From Streptomyces sp. NBC_00344 (GTDB lineage Bacteria > Actinomycetota > Actinomycetes > Streptomycetales > Streptomycetaceae): a stretch of 64,000 nt of DNA. The notes under the pieces were generated by a model, which saw only the letters and a list, made by a program, of their open reading frames with translations, had not been told where the DNA came from and did not search any database. The translations under genes and the position numbers were made by a program. Location: positions 6,313,001 to 6,377,000 of the forward strand of contig NZ_CP107996.1 in the NCBI RefSeq assembly GCF_036088315.1, in the 5' to 3' direction. Below are positions 8,613 to 18,863 of this stretch, one piece after another (position 1 is the first letter of the stretch; the number at the start of each line of letters is the position of its first letter).

Positions 8613-10466
8613 ATGGGCAGCACAGGCAGAAGAACGGCTGCGCGCCGCTTGGGGGCTCTGGCGGGGGCAGCCGCCCTCACCCTGCTGGGCGGGGCGGGGC
8701 CGGCATCGGCCGCGGCTCCTGGTGCACACCATCCCGGGAGCTCCACGGCCACGCCGGTCAAGCATCTGGTGGTGCTCTTCGACGAGAACATCTCGTTCGA
8801 CCACTACTTCGCGACGTATCCCCGTGCCGCGAACACGGACGGCACCGGATTCACCGCCTCCCCGCACACCCCGCGAGGCATCGACAACCTGCGCACCGCG
8901 GGACTGCTCGACAAGAACCCCAATCAGTATCTGCCCAAGCGGCTCACCCCGGACCAGGCCATGACCTGCGACCAGAACCACTCGTACAGCCCTGAGCAGT
9001 ACGCGTACAACGGGGGCCGGGCCGACAAGTTCGTCGAGTACACCGACTCGGGGAAGTGCTCGGGCAACCTGTTCGGCGAGCCCGGTCTGGTCATGGATTA
9101 CTACGACGGCAACACCGTCACCGGCATGTGGAACTACGCCCAGCACTATGCCCTCAACGACAACTCGTTCGGCTCCGCGTACGGCCCGTCGACCCCCGGA
9201 GCGGTCGAGCTGGTCTCGGGCCAGACCCATGGGGTGGTCTCCACCGACCCCAAGTCATCCACCGAGAATCCCGTGCGGACGGACAAACCCGATCCCGCGG
9301 CGGTCGCTTCGCCCGACGCGCACGGCGTGGGCACCATGATCACCGACCCCGATCCGGCCTACGACGACTGCTCGGGCAACGACCACACCAGCCAGTCCTC
9401 CCTCGCCGAACTCGGCGGCAAGAACATCGGGGACCGGCTCAACGAGAAGAACGTGAGCTGGGGCTGGTTCCAGGGCGGCTTCCGGCCGAGCACCCCGTGG
9501 AGCGGCAAGCAGGGGGATCTCGCCAAGTGCGGCGGGACCACGCACGCCAACGTCGGCGGAGCGCAGGTCGTGGACTACAGCCCGCACCACAACCCCTTCG
9601 AGTACTACAGGTCGACCTCGAACCCGCACCACCTGGCTCCGAAGTCCGTCGGGGAGATCGGCCACGCAGGCCAGGCCAACCACAACTACGACCTGACGGA
9701 CTTCGACGCGGCGCTGCGCTCGGGCAACCTTCCCTCGGTGAGCTTCCTGAAGGCACCCTCCTACCAGGACGGGCACGCCGGTTACTCGGATCCGCTCGAC
9801 GAGCAGGACTTCCTGGTCGGACAGATCAACAAGATCCAGCAGGCCCCGCAGTGGAAGGACACGGCGATCGTCATCGCCTATGACGACTCCGACGGCTGGT
9901 ACGACCATGTGTACGCCGAGCCGCAGAACGGCTCGACGGACACCACCGTGCAGTCGAACGGGAAGACCATGGATGCGCCGGCCTGCCAGGCGGGGCCCGA
10001 GGCCGCGGGCGGCTATGCCGATCGCTGCGGGCCCGGCGCACGGCAGCCGATGATGGTCATCTCCCCGTACGGCAAGGTCAACAGCATCGACCACACACGG
10101 ACCGAGCAGACCTCGATCATCAGGTTCGTCGAGGAGAACTGGCGCACTCGCCGTATCGGGGACCACTCCTTCGATACCCGGGCCGGCTCGCTGACCCATA
10201 TGCTCGACTTCAGGCACCCCAACAACAAGCAGGTGCTGCTGAACAAGGACGGGTCCGTCAGATCTGTCGGACCGATCCACCATGTGGCACCGGTCGCGAC
10301 ACGCATTGCCAACCCGCAGACGCAGAGAGCCGCGATGGAGGAACTCTCCGGGAGCGGGATCACCCAGCACGGTCCGATGCTCGCGATGGTGCTCGGGGCC
10401 GTGGTGGTCGGTGGCGCAGGCGTGGCACTGGGGGCCCGCCGCCGTTCCGGATCGGGCACCGGCTGA
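8613..10466 (+). CDS. Secreted phosphoesterase (phospholipase C/acid phosphatase family)
   Basis: A 617-residue protein with a Sec signal (RRLGALAGAAALTLLGGAGPASA). The phosphoesterase family core follows: HLVVLFDENISFDHYFATYP near residues 50-70, GPSTPGAVELVSGQTHG around the expected nucleophile region, and the metal-binding stretch YDDSDGWYDHV. The C-terminus has one hydrophobic span (LAMVLGAVVVGGAGVALGA) followed by arginines, so the enzyme may be membrane-tethered. Members hydrolyse phospholipids or phosphomonoesters. I preferred the ATG at 8613 (GGTGGA site, normal signal length) over the in-frame ATG at 8580. It is monocistronic, with a terminator at 10481. Confidence 0.88.
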   Translation: MGSTGRRTAARRLGALAGAAALTLLGGAGPASAAAPGAHHPGSSTATPVKHLVVLFDENISFDHYFATYPRAANTDGTGFTASPHTPRGIDNLRTAGLLDKNPNQYLPKRLTPDQAMTCDQNHSYSPEQYAYNGGRADKFVEYTDSGKCSGNLFGEPGLVMDYYDGNTVTGMWNYAQHYALNDNSFGSAYGPSTPGAVELVSGQTHGVVSTDPKSSTENPVRTDKPDPAAVASPDAHGVGTMITDPDPAYDDCSGNDHTSQSSLAELGGKNIGDRLNEKNVSWGWFQGGFRPSTPWSGKQGDLAKCGGTTHANVGGAQVVDYSPHHNPFEYYRSTSNPHHLAPKSVGEIGHAGQANHNYDLTDFDAALRSGNLPSVSFLKAPSYQDGHAGYSDPLDEQDFLVGQINKIQQAPQWKDTAIVIAYDDSDGWYDHVYAEPQNGSTDTTVQSNGKTMDAPACQAGPEAAGGYADRCGPGARQPMMVISPYGKVNSIDHTRTEQTSIIRFVEENWRTRRIGDHSFDTRAGSLTHMLDFRHPNNKQVLLNKDGSVRSVGPIHHVAPVATRIANPQTQRAAMEELSGSGITQHGPMLAMVLGAVVVGGAGVALGARRRSGSGTG

Positions 10467-10480
10467 GTTCACGCTCGTGC

Positions 10481-10514
10481 GCTGCCCCGGTGGGCCGGAG
10501 CTCACCGGGGCAGC
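10481..10514 (+). terminator. Hairpin terminator after the phosphoesterase gene
   Basis: Arms of 12 bases (GCTGCCCCGGTG and its exact complement) enclose a 10-base loop, 15 bases after the stop codon. Confidence 0.85.
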
Positions 10515-10525
10515 GCGCCGCGACC

Positions 10526-10594
10526 CGCTGGGCCGTGGGTGAGAAGGAGCGGCGTCCGCCCGGGGAGCAGCCGGGACTTCTCACACAGGTCTAG
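10526..10594. repeat. About 70-bp imperfect repeat, copy A
   Basis: This segment matches the segment at 11581-11650 in the same orientation over its full length, roughly three bases in four identical by eye. It contains a hairpin with GTGAGAAG/CTTCTCAC arms and ends in CTAG, which supplies the stop codon of the LppX-like gene. It may be a gene-end structural element or a relic of a small mobile repeat. Confidence 0.6.
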
Positions 10595-11370
10595 GCGGCG
10601 CCGACGGGGGCCGAACGGCGCCCCAGCGTCGAGAGATCAATCGTCCGGTCGGCCGGCGGGGTCTTCGTGGACACCGGTTTGCCGAAGTCGGTGAAGCGGA
10701 CGGTGGCCAGTTCGGACGGACCCCGTACGGAGAGCTGCACAGGGTAGGGCTTGCCCTCCGTCGCCACGTACAGGGTCTCCGTACGGTGTCCGGCGACCCC
10801 GCTGACCGGGATGACGGAGACTCCGTGGATCTTGGTGGGCCGGCCCTTGGTGAGTGCGGGCCGTGTGGTGTGGGGGCTCCGGCTGGTCGCCTCGAGGAAC
10901 GCGTCGAGATCGCAGACCTGCGCCATGCCTTTGAGTGGAGCCTTCTTCGCCGAGCCCTTGAGGTACTGACCTGCGAACATCGAGGCCGCGGCGTCACCGC
11001 CGGGTGTCTGGTGCTTCCAGAACGCCCGGTCCGGTTTGATCCAGACCGTCTGGCCCCGCTTGATGATCTCCACCGAGCCCTGTTTGCCCAGACCCACCGC
11101 GCCCCGGCAGTTCGCAGCGCGGTCGAGGGAGAGATCCATGGTGGTCGGGGTCCCCGATTGCCCCAGGTTGCCCCGAGTGCTGATGTGCAGCGATCCGGCT
11201 CCGAACAGTGCCTGGTGCGCCCGGCGGGAGATCTGGTCGGCGGAGAGGGAGCCGAGGCCGTTGTCCGCCGCGGCCGGATGGCCTGCCGCGAGCGAGCCGG
11301 CTGTCACGACGGTCAGGACGAAAGCGGCCGCGCATGCGGCCGATGGTGCTGCCCTGCGGTGTCCGGTCAT
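10591..11370 (-). CDS. Secreted LppX/LolA-like protein
   Basis: A 259-residue protein. A Sec signal (AACAAAFVLTVVTAGSLAAG...AAA) has no lipobox cysteine, so the product should be released rather than lipidated. The mature part begins LSADQISRRAHQALFGAGSLHISTRG, like the first helix and strand of the LppX/LprG or LolA-like fold that binds hydrophobic ligands. Further strands include SVEIIKRGQTVWIKPD and TETLYVATEGKPYPVQLSV. Assignment rests on pattern only. The start has a strong GGGAGG site. The gene is flanked by two copies of a roughly 70-bp repeat, about 1 kb apart. Confidence 0.7.
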   Translation of the reverse strand: MTGHRRAAPSAACAAAFVLTVVTAGSLAAGHPAAADNGLGSLSADQISRRAHQALFGAGSLHISTRGNLGQSGTPTTMDLSLDRAANCRGAVGLGKQGSVEIIKRGQTVWIKPDRAFWKHQTPGGDAAASMFAGQYLKGSAKKAPLKGMAQVCDLDAFLEATSRSPHTTRPALTKGRPTKIHGVSVIPVSGVAGHRTETLYVATEGKPYPVQLSVRGPSELATVRFTDFGKPVSTKTPPADRTIDLSTLGRRSAPVGAA

Positions 11371-11432
11371 CGTCGCCTCCCTTGGAAAATCCCAGGTCGA
11401 GGTGTGCGAGCCGTTCAGAAGGAGCCTACGCC

Positions 11433-11478
11433 CGCTGCCGCGGGGATGCACGGCGCGCTGCCGCGGGGATGCACGGCG
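11433..11478. repeat. Perfect tandem duplication, 2 x 23 bp
   Basis: The 23-base unit beginning CGCTGCCGCGGGGATGCAC occurs twice with no spacer (11433-11455 and 11456-11478), upstream of the LppX-like gene. The unit resembles type I-E CRISPR repeats in its CGCGGGGATG core but lacks spacers. Confidence 0.85.
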
Positions 11479-11517
11479 CACAGCGGCCGCCGACGAGCGG
11501 TGCGAGGAGCGGCAGGG

Positions 11518-11542
11518 GTCCTGCTGCCCGTGACAGCAGGAC
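11518..11542. other. Hairpin in the gap before the GH87 gene end
   Basis: GTCCTGCTG-7 bases-CAGCAGGAC forms a perfect 9-base stem. It lies between the LppX-like gene and the convergent-facing repeat copy B and could act as a terminator on either strand. Confidence 0.5.
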
Positions 11543-11580
11543 AGCAGGACCCCCGGCGCGGCACACGTCGGCTGCTACGG

Positions 11581-11650
11581 CACTGGGTCGTGTGTGAGGA
11601 GTAGCGGTGCCCGCCAGGAGGGCAGCCAAGACATCTCACACATGGCCTAG
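11581..11650. repeat. About 70-bp imperfect repeat, copy B
   Basis: Partner of the segment at 10526-10594. Its ends pair (TGTGTGAG with CTCACACA) and it has an inner TGCCC/GGGCA stem. It also ends in CTAG and supplies the stop codon of the glucanase gene read on the minus strand. Both copies therefore sit exactly at a gene 3' end, which favours a terminator-like role. Confidence 0.6.
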
Positions 11651-14022
11651 CTGGTGTAGGCCTCCAGTTCGGAGAGCTGCGCGGCCGGCCAGCCGGTGTT
11701 CGCGGTGACGGTCACTCGCAGGTAGCGGGCCGATGTTCCGGACAGGGTGACGGTGGCGGTGTTACCGCTCGACGGATTGAAGGTGTAGTCCGCAGATGCC
11801 TTGAGCGTGCTGAACGAGGAGTTGTCGGTGCTCCCGGTAACACTCAGGGTCTGCGTACGGGTGGCCCACGCCGATGACGGCGGAAGCTTCAGGACCAGTC
11901 GCTTCACGGCCTTCGCCGCGCCCAGGTCCACGGTGATGCTCTGCGGGAAGGCGTGATTGGTGCTTTCCCAGTAGGTGTCGGCATTCCCGTCGACGGCCTT
12001 TGCCGCGTCGTAGACATCCGCGTGACCGGTCTCGGTGACGGCGTGGTCCTTGGCGATGTTGCCCGTGTCCGTGGGCGGCGTCGTTGGAGGGCTGGTGGGC
12101 GGGTCGGTCGGCGGGTCGGTCGGAGTGCCGCCGCCACCGCCCGGAACGCCGCCGTTGGTCCACACCGGGGTCGGCCAGGTGCCGGTGCACACGGGCGGGT
12201 TGGCGTACCAGCCGGAGTTGCCGGTGCCCTGGGTGATCACGAAGCCGGATCCTATGCAGTTGTGGATCGGGTTCGACTGTGCGATGTGGGTGGCGGTGAC
12301 ATTGGTGAACGACGCCGTGCCGGGCGCCTGGATCTGCAGCGCGTAGGTACCCGTGCCGTCAATCCTGACGTTCTTGAAGTGCAGCCCGTTGCTGGCCCCT
12401 TCGATCAGCATGATCGCGGCGTAGGAGCTGTCGAGGATCTCGCTGTCGGTGATGTTGATATTGCCGTTGATCGGTTCGTTGAGACCGCTGAACCAGATCG
12501 CTCCGACACCGAACTGCCAGTTGAAGTCGTTGTTCCCGGTACGGATGAGGGTGTTCCGCGCGGCGGTGGTGGTGCCGGAAACGGCCGTTCCCTGCCCGGA
12601 GTTGACTCCTGGATAGCGGTTGGCGATGTGCAGTCCGCCCCCGTTGGTGATGGTGTCCGCCATCACGTTGTCGGAGATGGTGATGTCCTTGCCGCCGTAG
12701 GTGACGATGTTGTTCGCCAGTATCGGCAGGATCACCGTGTTGAACGTGAATGTGTTGTTGACGTTCGGGACGCTCTCCGCCCACATGGCCAGACCGTCGT
12801 CACCTGTGTTGCGGACAAAGGTGTTGGTGACGGTGGAGTTGGTGACCCCCATGTGGAAATTGACGCCGTCCGCGGTCTGGTCGAGGATGCGGCTGTTCTT
12901 GATGGTGAAGTTGTCCATCGGTCCGTCCATCCAGGCACCGACCTTGGTGTGCTGCATCCACACGTCGTCGACCGTGGAGTTGGACAGTGCCCCGCCGATG
13001 GCGTTGACCTGGTCGTTGTCCTCGCGCTCACGGATGTCGCCCATGATGGCGAAGTCCTTGAGGGTGACACCACTGCTGCCGCCGGCGCTCGCGTACTTGC
13101 CGTACACCCCCACGGCCTTGCTGCGGTCGGAGGGATCACGGCCGGTCAGCACGCTGTACCAGGGGCCGGCGCCGGCCAGAGTCACCTTGTCGACGACGAT
13201 ATGGCTGCGGACCTGGAAGGTGCCCTGCGGTATGTAGACGGTCTTGCCCTGCGCCTTGCCCGCGTCGACGGCCGCCTGGATCTTGGCTGTCGAGTCCGCG
13301 GCTCCGGTCGGGTCGGCTCCGAAATCACTCACCACGTCCAGGGCGCCGGCCGGTTTGGCGATCGGCGCCGCCACCTGCTCGAAGTCGGCGAGGTCGATGG
13401 TGAAGGTCGGTGAAGCGGATGTCGACGAGACCTGCAGCCGGACCTTGGTGCCGGCCGGCAGGGTCGAGCCGAACATGGTGCGGGTTTCGTCGTAGAAGTG
13501 ATGCGGGTTGGAGTCGCCCGGGTTGTTGTTGAAGGGGTAACCGCCTTAATACCAGCTGTACTTGGAGGTCACCGGGACACTCTTCAGCTGGTTGCCGTTC
13601 GCCTTCAGGTCGATGGCCGCGTCGCGCCCCTTGCCGTCCGATGTGTCGGGCAGCGAATACCGGAACGACATCGCGTTGGCGGGAGCGGTGAGCGTGAACT
13701 CGACGTACTCGCCGGTCGCGTCGAGTGTGACGGCCTGGCGTCCGGAAGCCTCCGACGGCAGATGTCCGTAGAGGCGGTCGGGGCCGATCAGTGTGCCGTT
13801 CGTGGCCGCGTATTCGGCCTCCTGTTCCTTGAACGGCACGGTCGCACCGCGCCCGGAGATTCCGACGGGAGAAGGAGCGGGCACCCCGGCCTGGGCGGCC
13901 GGGGCGCTGGAAGCGGTGGACAGCACGACCGCCGCGGCGGTCCCGGCCACAGAGAGTGCGAGTGATGCGGAGAGGGCGCGCCGGAGCAGGCGGCGTCTTG
14001 GTGGAGGAGGGGTCACAGACAT
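11647..14022 (-). pseudogene. GH87 alpha-1,3-glucanase (mycodextranase) interrupted by one TAA codon
   Basis: Read through, this is one 791-residue secreted enzyme. It has a signal peptide (LLRRALSASLALSVAGTAAAVVL), an N-terminal carbohydrate-binding module (about 50-195), a parallel beta-helix GH87 catalytic domain opening with DVVSDFGADPTG (about 230-590; probable catalytic pair in NTGDDGLAMWAE at about 407), a T/P-rich linker and a C-terminal F5/8-type domain (AKAVDGNADTYWEST). A single in-frame TAA at 13546-13548 splits it inside YSWY*GGYPFNNN, where related proteins have a second tyrosine. Frame and coding character continue unbroken on both sides, so this is a nonsense mutation or a base-call error (TAC to TAA). 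The N-terminal 158 residues alone would be useless as an enzyme. A restart at ATG 13474-13476 would lack a signal peptide. Start chosen at ATG 14022 with AAGGACG upstream. Confidence 0.9.
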
Positions 14023-14098
14023 ACGTCCTTGCGGCTCGTGGGGGCTCTACGGACGCCAGAAGGCTAGAAGCGACACCGCAGGAAGTCTATGAGTCTGC

Positions 14099-14128
14099 GC
14101 AAAATTGGATGACTGTCATGCAAAATTG
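14099..14128. promoter_or_regulatory. Direct repeat GCAAAATTG x2 upstream of the GH87 gene
   Basis: GCAAAATTG occurs at 14099-14107 and 14120-14128, exactly 21 bases (two helical turns) apart, about 80-105 bases before the GH87 start. The second copy is itself an inverted repeat, GCAA-AA-TTGC. It sits in AT-rich sequence, unusual for this genome, and fits a regulator binding site. The remainder of the 14023-14356 gap holds only the xylanase terminator. Confidence 0.5.
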
Positions 14129-14260
14129 CGACGATGGCTGGGGATCGGATGGGTGTATATCGGTTGTGATTCATCAACTGGGCTTTCGCACAGGTGAGTT
14201 CAGGTCGCGGGCTCTGGCGGGTGGATGCGTCAGGTGTGCGATCCGTCGCTCCATGGGAAA

Positions 14261-14287
14261 GGCGCGGCGACCTTGGGTCGCCGCGCC
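14261..14287 (-). terminator. Hairpin terminator of the xylanase gene
   Basis: Perfect 12-base arms (GGCGCGGCGACC and its complement) enclose a TTG loop, about 70 bases past the xylanase stop. On the minus strand it is followed by TTTCCC. Confidence 0.85.
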
Positions 14288-14356
14288 GTGCGGGTGGGTG
14301 CCGGACTCCGTGGGTGCCTGGACTCCGTCAGCTCCGGAGTGCGCAGGTACGGGCGG

Positions 14357-15760
<1,404 letters not shown>

Positions 15761-15941
15761 TCAGCCTCTTCTTCCGATCACCGGACGGAGCGGGATGGCC
15801 TGCGTCCGGACATGGTTGATGGACCGTTCGAGGTGCGTGTTCCATCCGCGGAGCGCGCGGGTTCGACGCAGCTCCGTGGCGATGAGTGAGCGGGGGAGCG
15901 AGGAGAGTATGCGTCGAATACGAGGCGTCGTCAACGACAGA

Positions 15942-15961
15942 TTTCCGAAATATTTCGGAAA
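15942..15961. promoter_or_regulatory. 20-bp perfect palindrome upstream of the xylanase gene
   Basis: TTTCCGAAATATTTCGGAAA reads identically on both strands, about 185 bases before the GTG. Palindromes with a CGAA/TTCG core are known before Streptomyces xylanase genes and fit a sugar-responsive repressor; the regulator is not encoded here. Confidence 0.7.
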
Positions 15962-16074
15962 GGTCAATCGCTATGCGGTTTTATTTGGGATGCTTTGGTG
16001 TGAACTTGGCGGTTGCGCTCCGGAATTGGCTCGGAAGGGGAGAGTGTGTCGCGCGATATGCGCCGAAGAGGGAG

Positions 16075-16086
16075 CGAAATATTTCG
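16075..16086. promoter_or_regulatory. Second core palindrome in the xylanase upstream region
   Basis: CGAAATATTTCG repeats the central 12 bases of the palindrome at 15942 exactly, centred 129 bases further upstream. Two copies of the same core suggest cooperative binding or looping. Confidence 0.55.
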
Positions 16087-16230
16087 AAGTACATACCGAA
16101 GCATCGAGAGTGACAGCAGCTGCCGGGAGGGAATTCGAGCCCCCCGGGACGCAACTGACCACGCCCTACTGCCTGTGAGATGCTCCGTTCGGCACTCCGA
16201 AGGACTTCGAAATCCGCGCTGAGGCAGGAG

Positions 16231-17934
16231 TCAGCGGATGTCACCCGAGTGGCGCTCCACGATTACCGAGGCGTCCGTGCCGCGCGGCAGAATGCCGTAC
16301 TGATGACCCCGGCTGTCGCCCAGCCGGGCGCCGATGAATGCCTCGGCGGAGCTCGTGGGAGCGTGACGCAGCATCAGCGAGGCCTGCAGCGCGAGGGCCA
16401 TGTTCTCCACCGTGGCCCGGGCCCGGGTCTGCGCCGCCACCGGATCAAGCAGATCGTCGCCCAGGTCCTGCCGGACGCGGCGGATATGGGCATCGAGCAC
16501 CCGGTCGGCTCCCGCGGTGTGCTCCAGTTCGGCCCAGAAGGCATCGAGCGAACGGGGCGTCCTGGCGATGCCGCGCAGCACGTCCAGGGCGATGACGTTG
16601 CCGGAGCCCTCCCAGACGGCCATCACGGGCTGCTCCCGGTAACGGCGGGCCAGTGGCCAGTCCTCGGTGTATCCGTTGCCGCCCAGGCACTCCAGTGCTT
16701 CGTAGGCGTGGTGCGGACCGCGCTTGCAGATCCAGTACTTGGAGACCGCGGTGGCCAGTCGCCGGAAGAGCAGCTCGGACTCGCCGCTGTTCGCCTCGTA
16801 TGCGTGGGCCAGGCGGAGCGAGGTCCAGGTGGCAGCCTCCGTCTCCAGCGCGAGGTCGGCCAGCACGGCGGTCATGGCCGGCTGCTCGATCAGCCGGGCG
16901 CCGAAGGCGCTGCGATGCGCGGCATGCCATACAGCCTCGGACAGCGACTGCCGCATTCCCGCGGTGGTTCCTAGTACGCAGTCGAGCCGGGTGTGGTTGA
17001 CCATCTCGATGATCGTCGGCACCCCGCGTCCCGGCTCACCCACCCGCGCGGCCCAGGTGTTGTCGAACTCGACCTCGGACGAGGCGTTCGACTTGTTCCC
17101 GAGCTTGTTCTTCAGACGCTGGATCCGGACGGTGTTCGTCGTGCCGTCCGGGAGCACCCTGGGGACAAGGAAGCAGGTGAGGCCGGCCTCGGCTTGGGCG
17201 AGCACCAGAAAGGCATCGGACTGCGGCGCCGAGAAGAACCACTTGTGACCGGTGAGCAGATGGGCCCGGTCGTCCGGATCGGAGGTCAGCGGCGTTGCAC
17301 GGGTGGTGTTCGCCCGTACGTCGGAGCCACCCTGTTTCTCCGTCATTCCCATCCCGAACGTCAGTCCGGTCTTGCGGCCGGGGGCGATCAGCCGCGGGTC
17401 GTAGCTCCGGCTCAGCAGCCCGGGGAGCCAGTCGCGGCCCACATCGGGGTCGCGCTGAAGCACCGGAACCACGGCGTGCGACATGGACATCGGACAGGCG
17501 TGACCGGGCTCGATCTGGGCGAACAGCATGAACGAAGCGGCTCGTGCCACCGCGGCGCCGGGCTTCGGGTCCGCCCAGGCCGCGGTGTGGGTGCCGTAGC
17601 GCACCGCGGCGCCGGTCACCTCGTGGTACGCGGGATGGAAGTCGATCTCGTCGATCCGGTTCCCGTACCGGTCGTGGGTCCGCAGGGCGGGCGGACAGGT
17701 GTGGGCCAGTTCGGCCCAGTGCTGGAACTGCTCGGAGCCGACGAGGGAGCCGATCTCGTGCAGTTGCGGTTCGTGGTGAGCGGCGCCGAACTCTCGCACG
17801 GCCGCCCGCAGGGGCATGTTGGTGCCGTACTCGTCCAGACCGGCCCGGCGCGGCGCCTGATTGGTGACGTCGTGGGTGCGGCGGTCCGCGGGTGCGTCCG
17901 GCAGGCCGGCGTTCGGGGAGGTGTTCACCGTCAT
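16231..17934 (-). CDS. aidB: AidB-like acyl-CoA dehydrogenase family protein
   Basis: A 567-residue flavoprotein. The FAD-binding stretch TFGMGMTEKQGGSDVRANTT (about 210) is nearly the AidB signature, and HKWFFSAPQSDAFLVLAQ, YEALECLGGNGYTEDWPLARRYRE and VWEGSGNVIALDVLRG match the family. The length fits AidB rather than the 390-residue classical acyl-CoA dehydrogenases. AidB is induced by alkylation stress in Escherichia coli and binds DNA; in actinomycetes its role may be metabolic. The ATG is chosen at 17932-17934, with AGGAA upstream. It is the second gene after the TetR gene, separated by 94 bases. Confidence 0.88.
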   Translation of the reverse strand: MTVNTSPNAGLPDAPADRRTHDVTNQAPRRAGLDEYGTNMPLRAAVREFGAAHHEPQLHEIGSLVGSEQFQHWAELAHTCPPALRTHDRYGNRIDEIDFHPAYHEVTGAAVRYGTHTAAWADPKPGAAVARAASFMLFAQIEPGHACPMSMSHAVVPVLQRDPDVGRDWLPGLLSRSYDPRLIAPGRKTGLTFGMGMTEKQGGSDVRANTTRATPLTSDPDDRAHLLTGHKWFFSAPQSDAFLVLAQAEAGLTCFLVPRVLPDGTTNTVRIQRLKNKLGNKSNASSEVEFDNTWAARVGEPGRGVPTIIEMVNHTRLDCVLGTTAGMRQSLSEAVWHAAHRSAFGARLIEQPAMTAVLADLALETEAATWTSLRLAHAYEANSGESELLFRRLATAVSKYWICKRGPHHAYEALECLGGNGYTEDWPLARRYREQPVMAVWEGSGNVIALDVLRGIARTPRSLDAFWAELEHTAGADRVLDAHIRRVRQDLGDDLLDPVAAQTRARATVENMALALQASLMLRHAPTSSAEAFIGARLGDSRGHQYGILPRGTDASVIVERHSGDIR

Positions 17935-17949
17935 GGCTGGTTCCTGTCT

Positions 17950-17984
17950 GCGGTCGGGTTCGCGGTCGGGTTCGCGGTCGGTTC
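17950..17984. repeat. Short tandem repeat between tetR and aidB
   Basis: The 12-base unit GCGGTCGGGTTC is repeated three times, the last copy one base short. It lies between the two genes of the TetR-aidB operon. No function is evident. Confidence 0.8.
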
Positions 17985-18028
17985 TGCTGTCGGGGTGTGG
18001 GCCGTGCGGCGGTTCGAGCGGGGCGCGG

Positions 18029-18640
18029 TCACAGACTGCGGGCGCCGGACGCCCGCAGGCACAGTTCCGTGATGGCTTCCACCACCGGGCCGGCGTCCGT
18101 CTGCTCACCCACGGGGGAGAGCGGGCCGAGCAGTGCCTCGCTGATCGCGCCGATCATGGCAGCGGCCGAAAGGCCGGGGTCCTGCGCGGGCAGTTCACCC
18201 GCTGCCATGCCGGCCGTGATGATCTCCTCGGCGAGTGAGTGGTAGCCGCGGCGGTAGGTCACACGCTCGGCCTCGACCTGCGGATCGACCCGCTCGGCGA
18301 GCAGGGCCCAGGCCGTCCGCTGAGACTTCAGCGCCCGGTACGAGAAGACCTCGACCAGGGCCCTCAGCTGCGCGCCGGCACCGGTCTCGCGGTGCACCGC
18401 GTCCCGTACGGCATGCAGTTCATGGCCGGCGGTGTGCCGGAAGACCGCGGCAAGCAACTCCTGTTTGGAGGTGAAGTGGTTGTAGACGCTGCCGGTGGCG
18501 ACACCGGCCCGGGCGGCGAGCGCGGAGATGCTCGCCGCGGCGTACCCGCCCTCGGCCAGCAGACTCCTGGCAGCTTCCAGCAGCCGCTCACGGTGAGCGA
18601 TGCGGGTGGCCTCGGTCCGGGCGGTGGGTCGGTACGCCAT
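18029..18640 (-). CDS. TetR family regulator
   Basis: A 203-residue protein with an N-terminal TetR helix-turn-helix (about residues 15-60: RERLLEAARSLLAEGGYAAA, then VATGSVYNHFTSKQELLAAV). The helical ligand domain TYRRGYHSLAEEIITAG follows. It is first in an operon with aidB, the usual pairing in Streptomyces, so it probably represses both. A TGAA-6-TTCA inverted repeat lies 8 bases before its start codon. TetR proteins beside acyl-CoA dehydrogenases often respond to acyl-CoA thioesters. Confidence 0.9.
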   Translation of the reverse strand: MAYRPTARTEATRIAHRERLLEAARSLLAEGGYAAASISALAARAGVATGSVYNHFTSKQELLAAVFRHTAGHELHAVRDAVHRETGAGAQLRALVEVFSYRALKSQRTAWALLAERVDPQVEAERVTYRRGYHSLAEEIITAGMAAGELPAQDPGLSAAAMIGAISEALLGPLSPVGEQTDAGPVVEAITELCLRASGARSL

Positions 18641-18647
18641 GATGCTC

Positions 18648-18661
18648 TGAACCTCGATTCA
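18648..18661. promoter_or_regulatory. Candidate operator of the tetR-aidB operon
   Basis: TGAACCTCGATTCA forms an inverted repeat with TGAA/TTCA arms just upstream of the tetR start. It resembles fatty-acid-type TetR sites. The short arms make it only suggestive. Confidence 0.4.
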
Positions 18662-18863
18662 TATCTTCCGTCTCCACTCAACCACCGCCGGTTGTCCCGC
18701 GCAAGGACGTGACGGCGCATGCGGCCTGCCGGTATGGGCCGACACCGACTGTCCTGGCGGTCCCTTGCGGTCAGGGCCACCCGTTCCCTCCAGCCCCGTG
18801 TGCGCGCAGGGCCGACGCACCCACCCCCGTCCGGAGCGGATCCGCGGCGCGGGCCGGAAGGAC

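Noticed and set aside
11433..11478. CRISPR-like repeat (CGCGGGGATG core) present twice
   Set aside because: The two units are directly adjacent without spacers, only two copies exist, and no cas genes are near. It is a simple tandem duplication.
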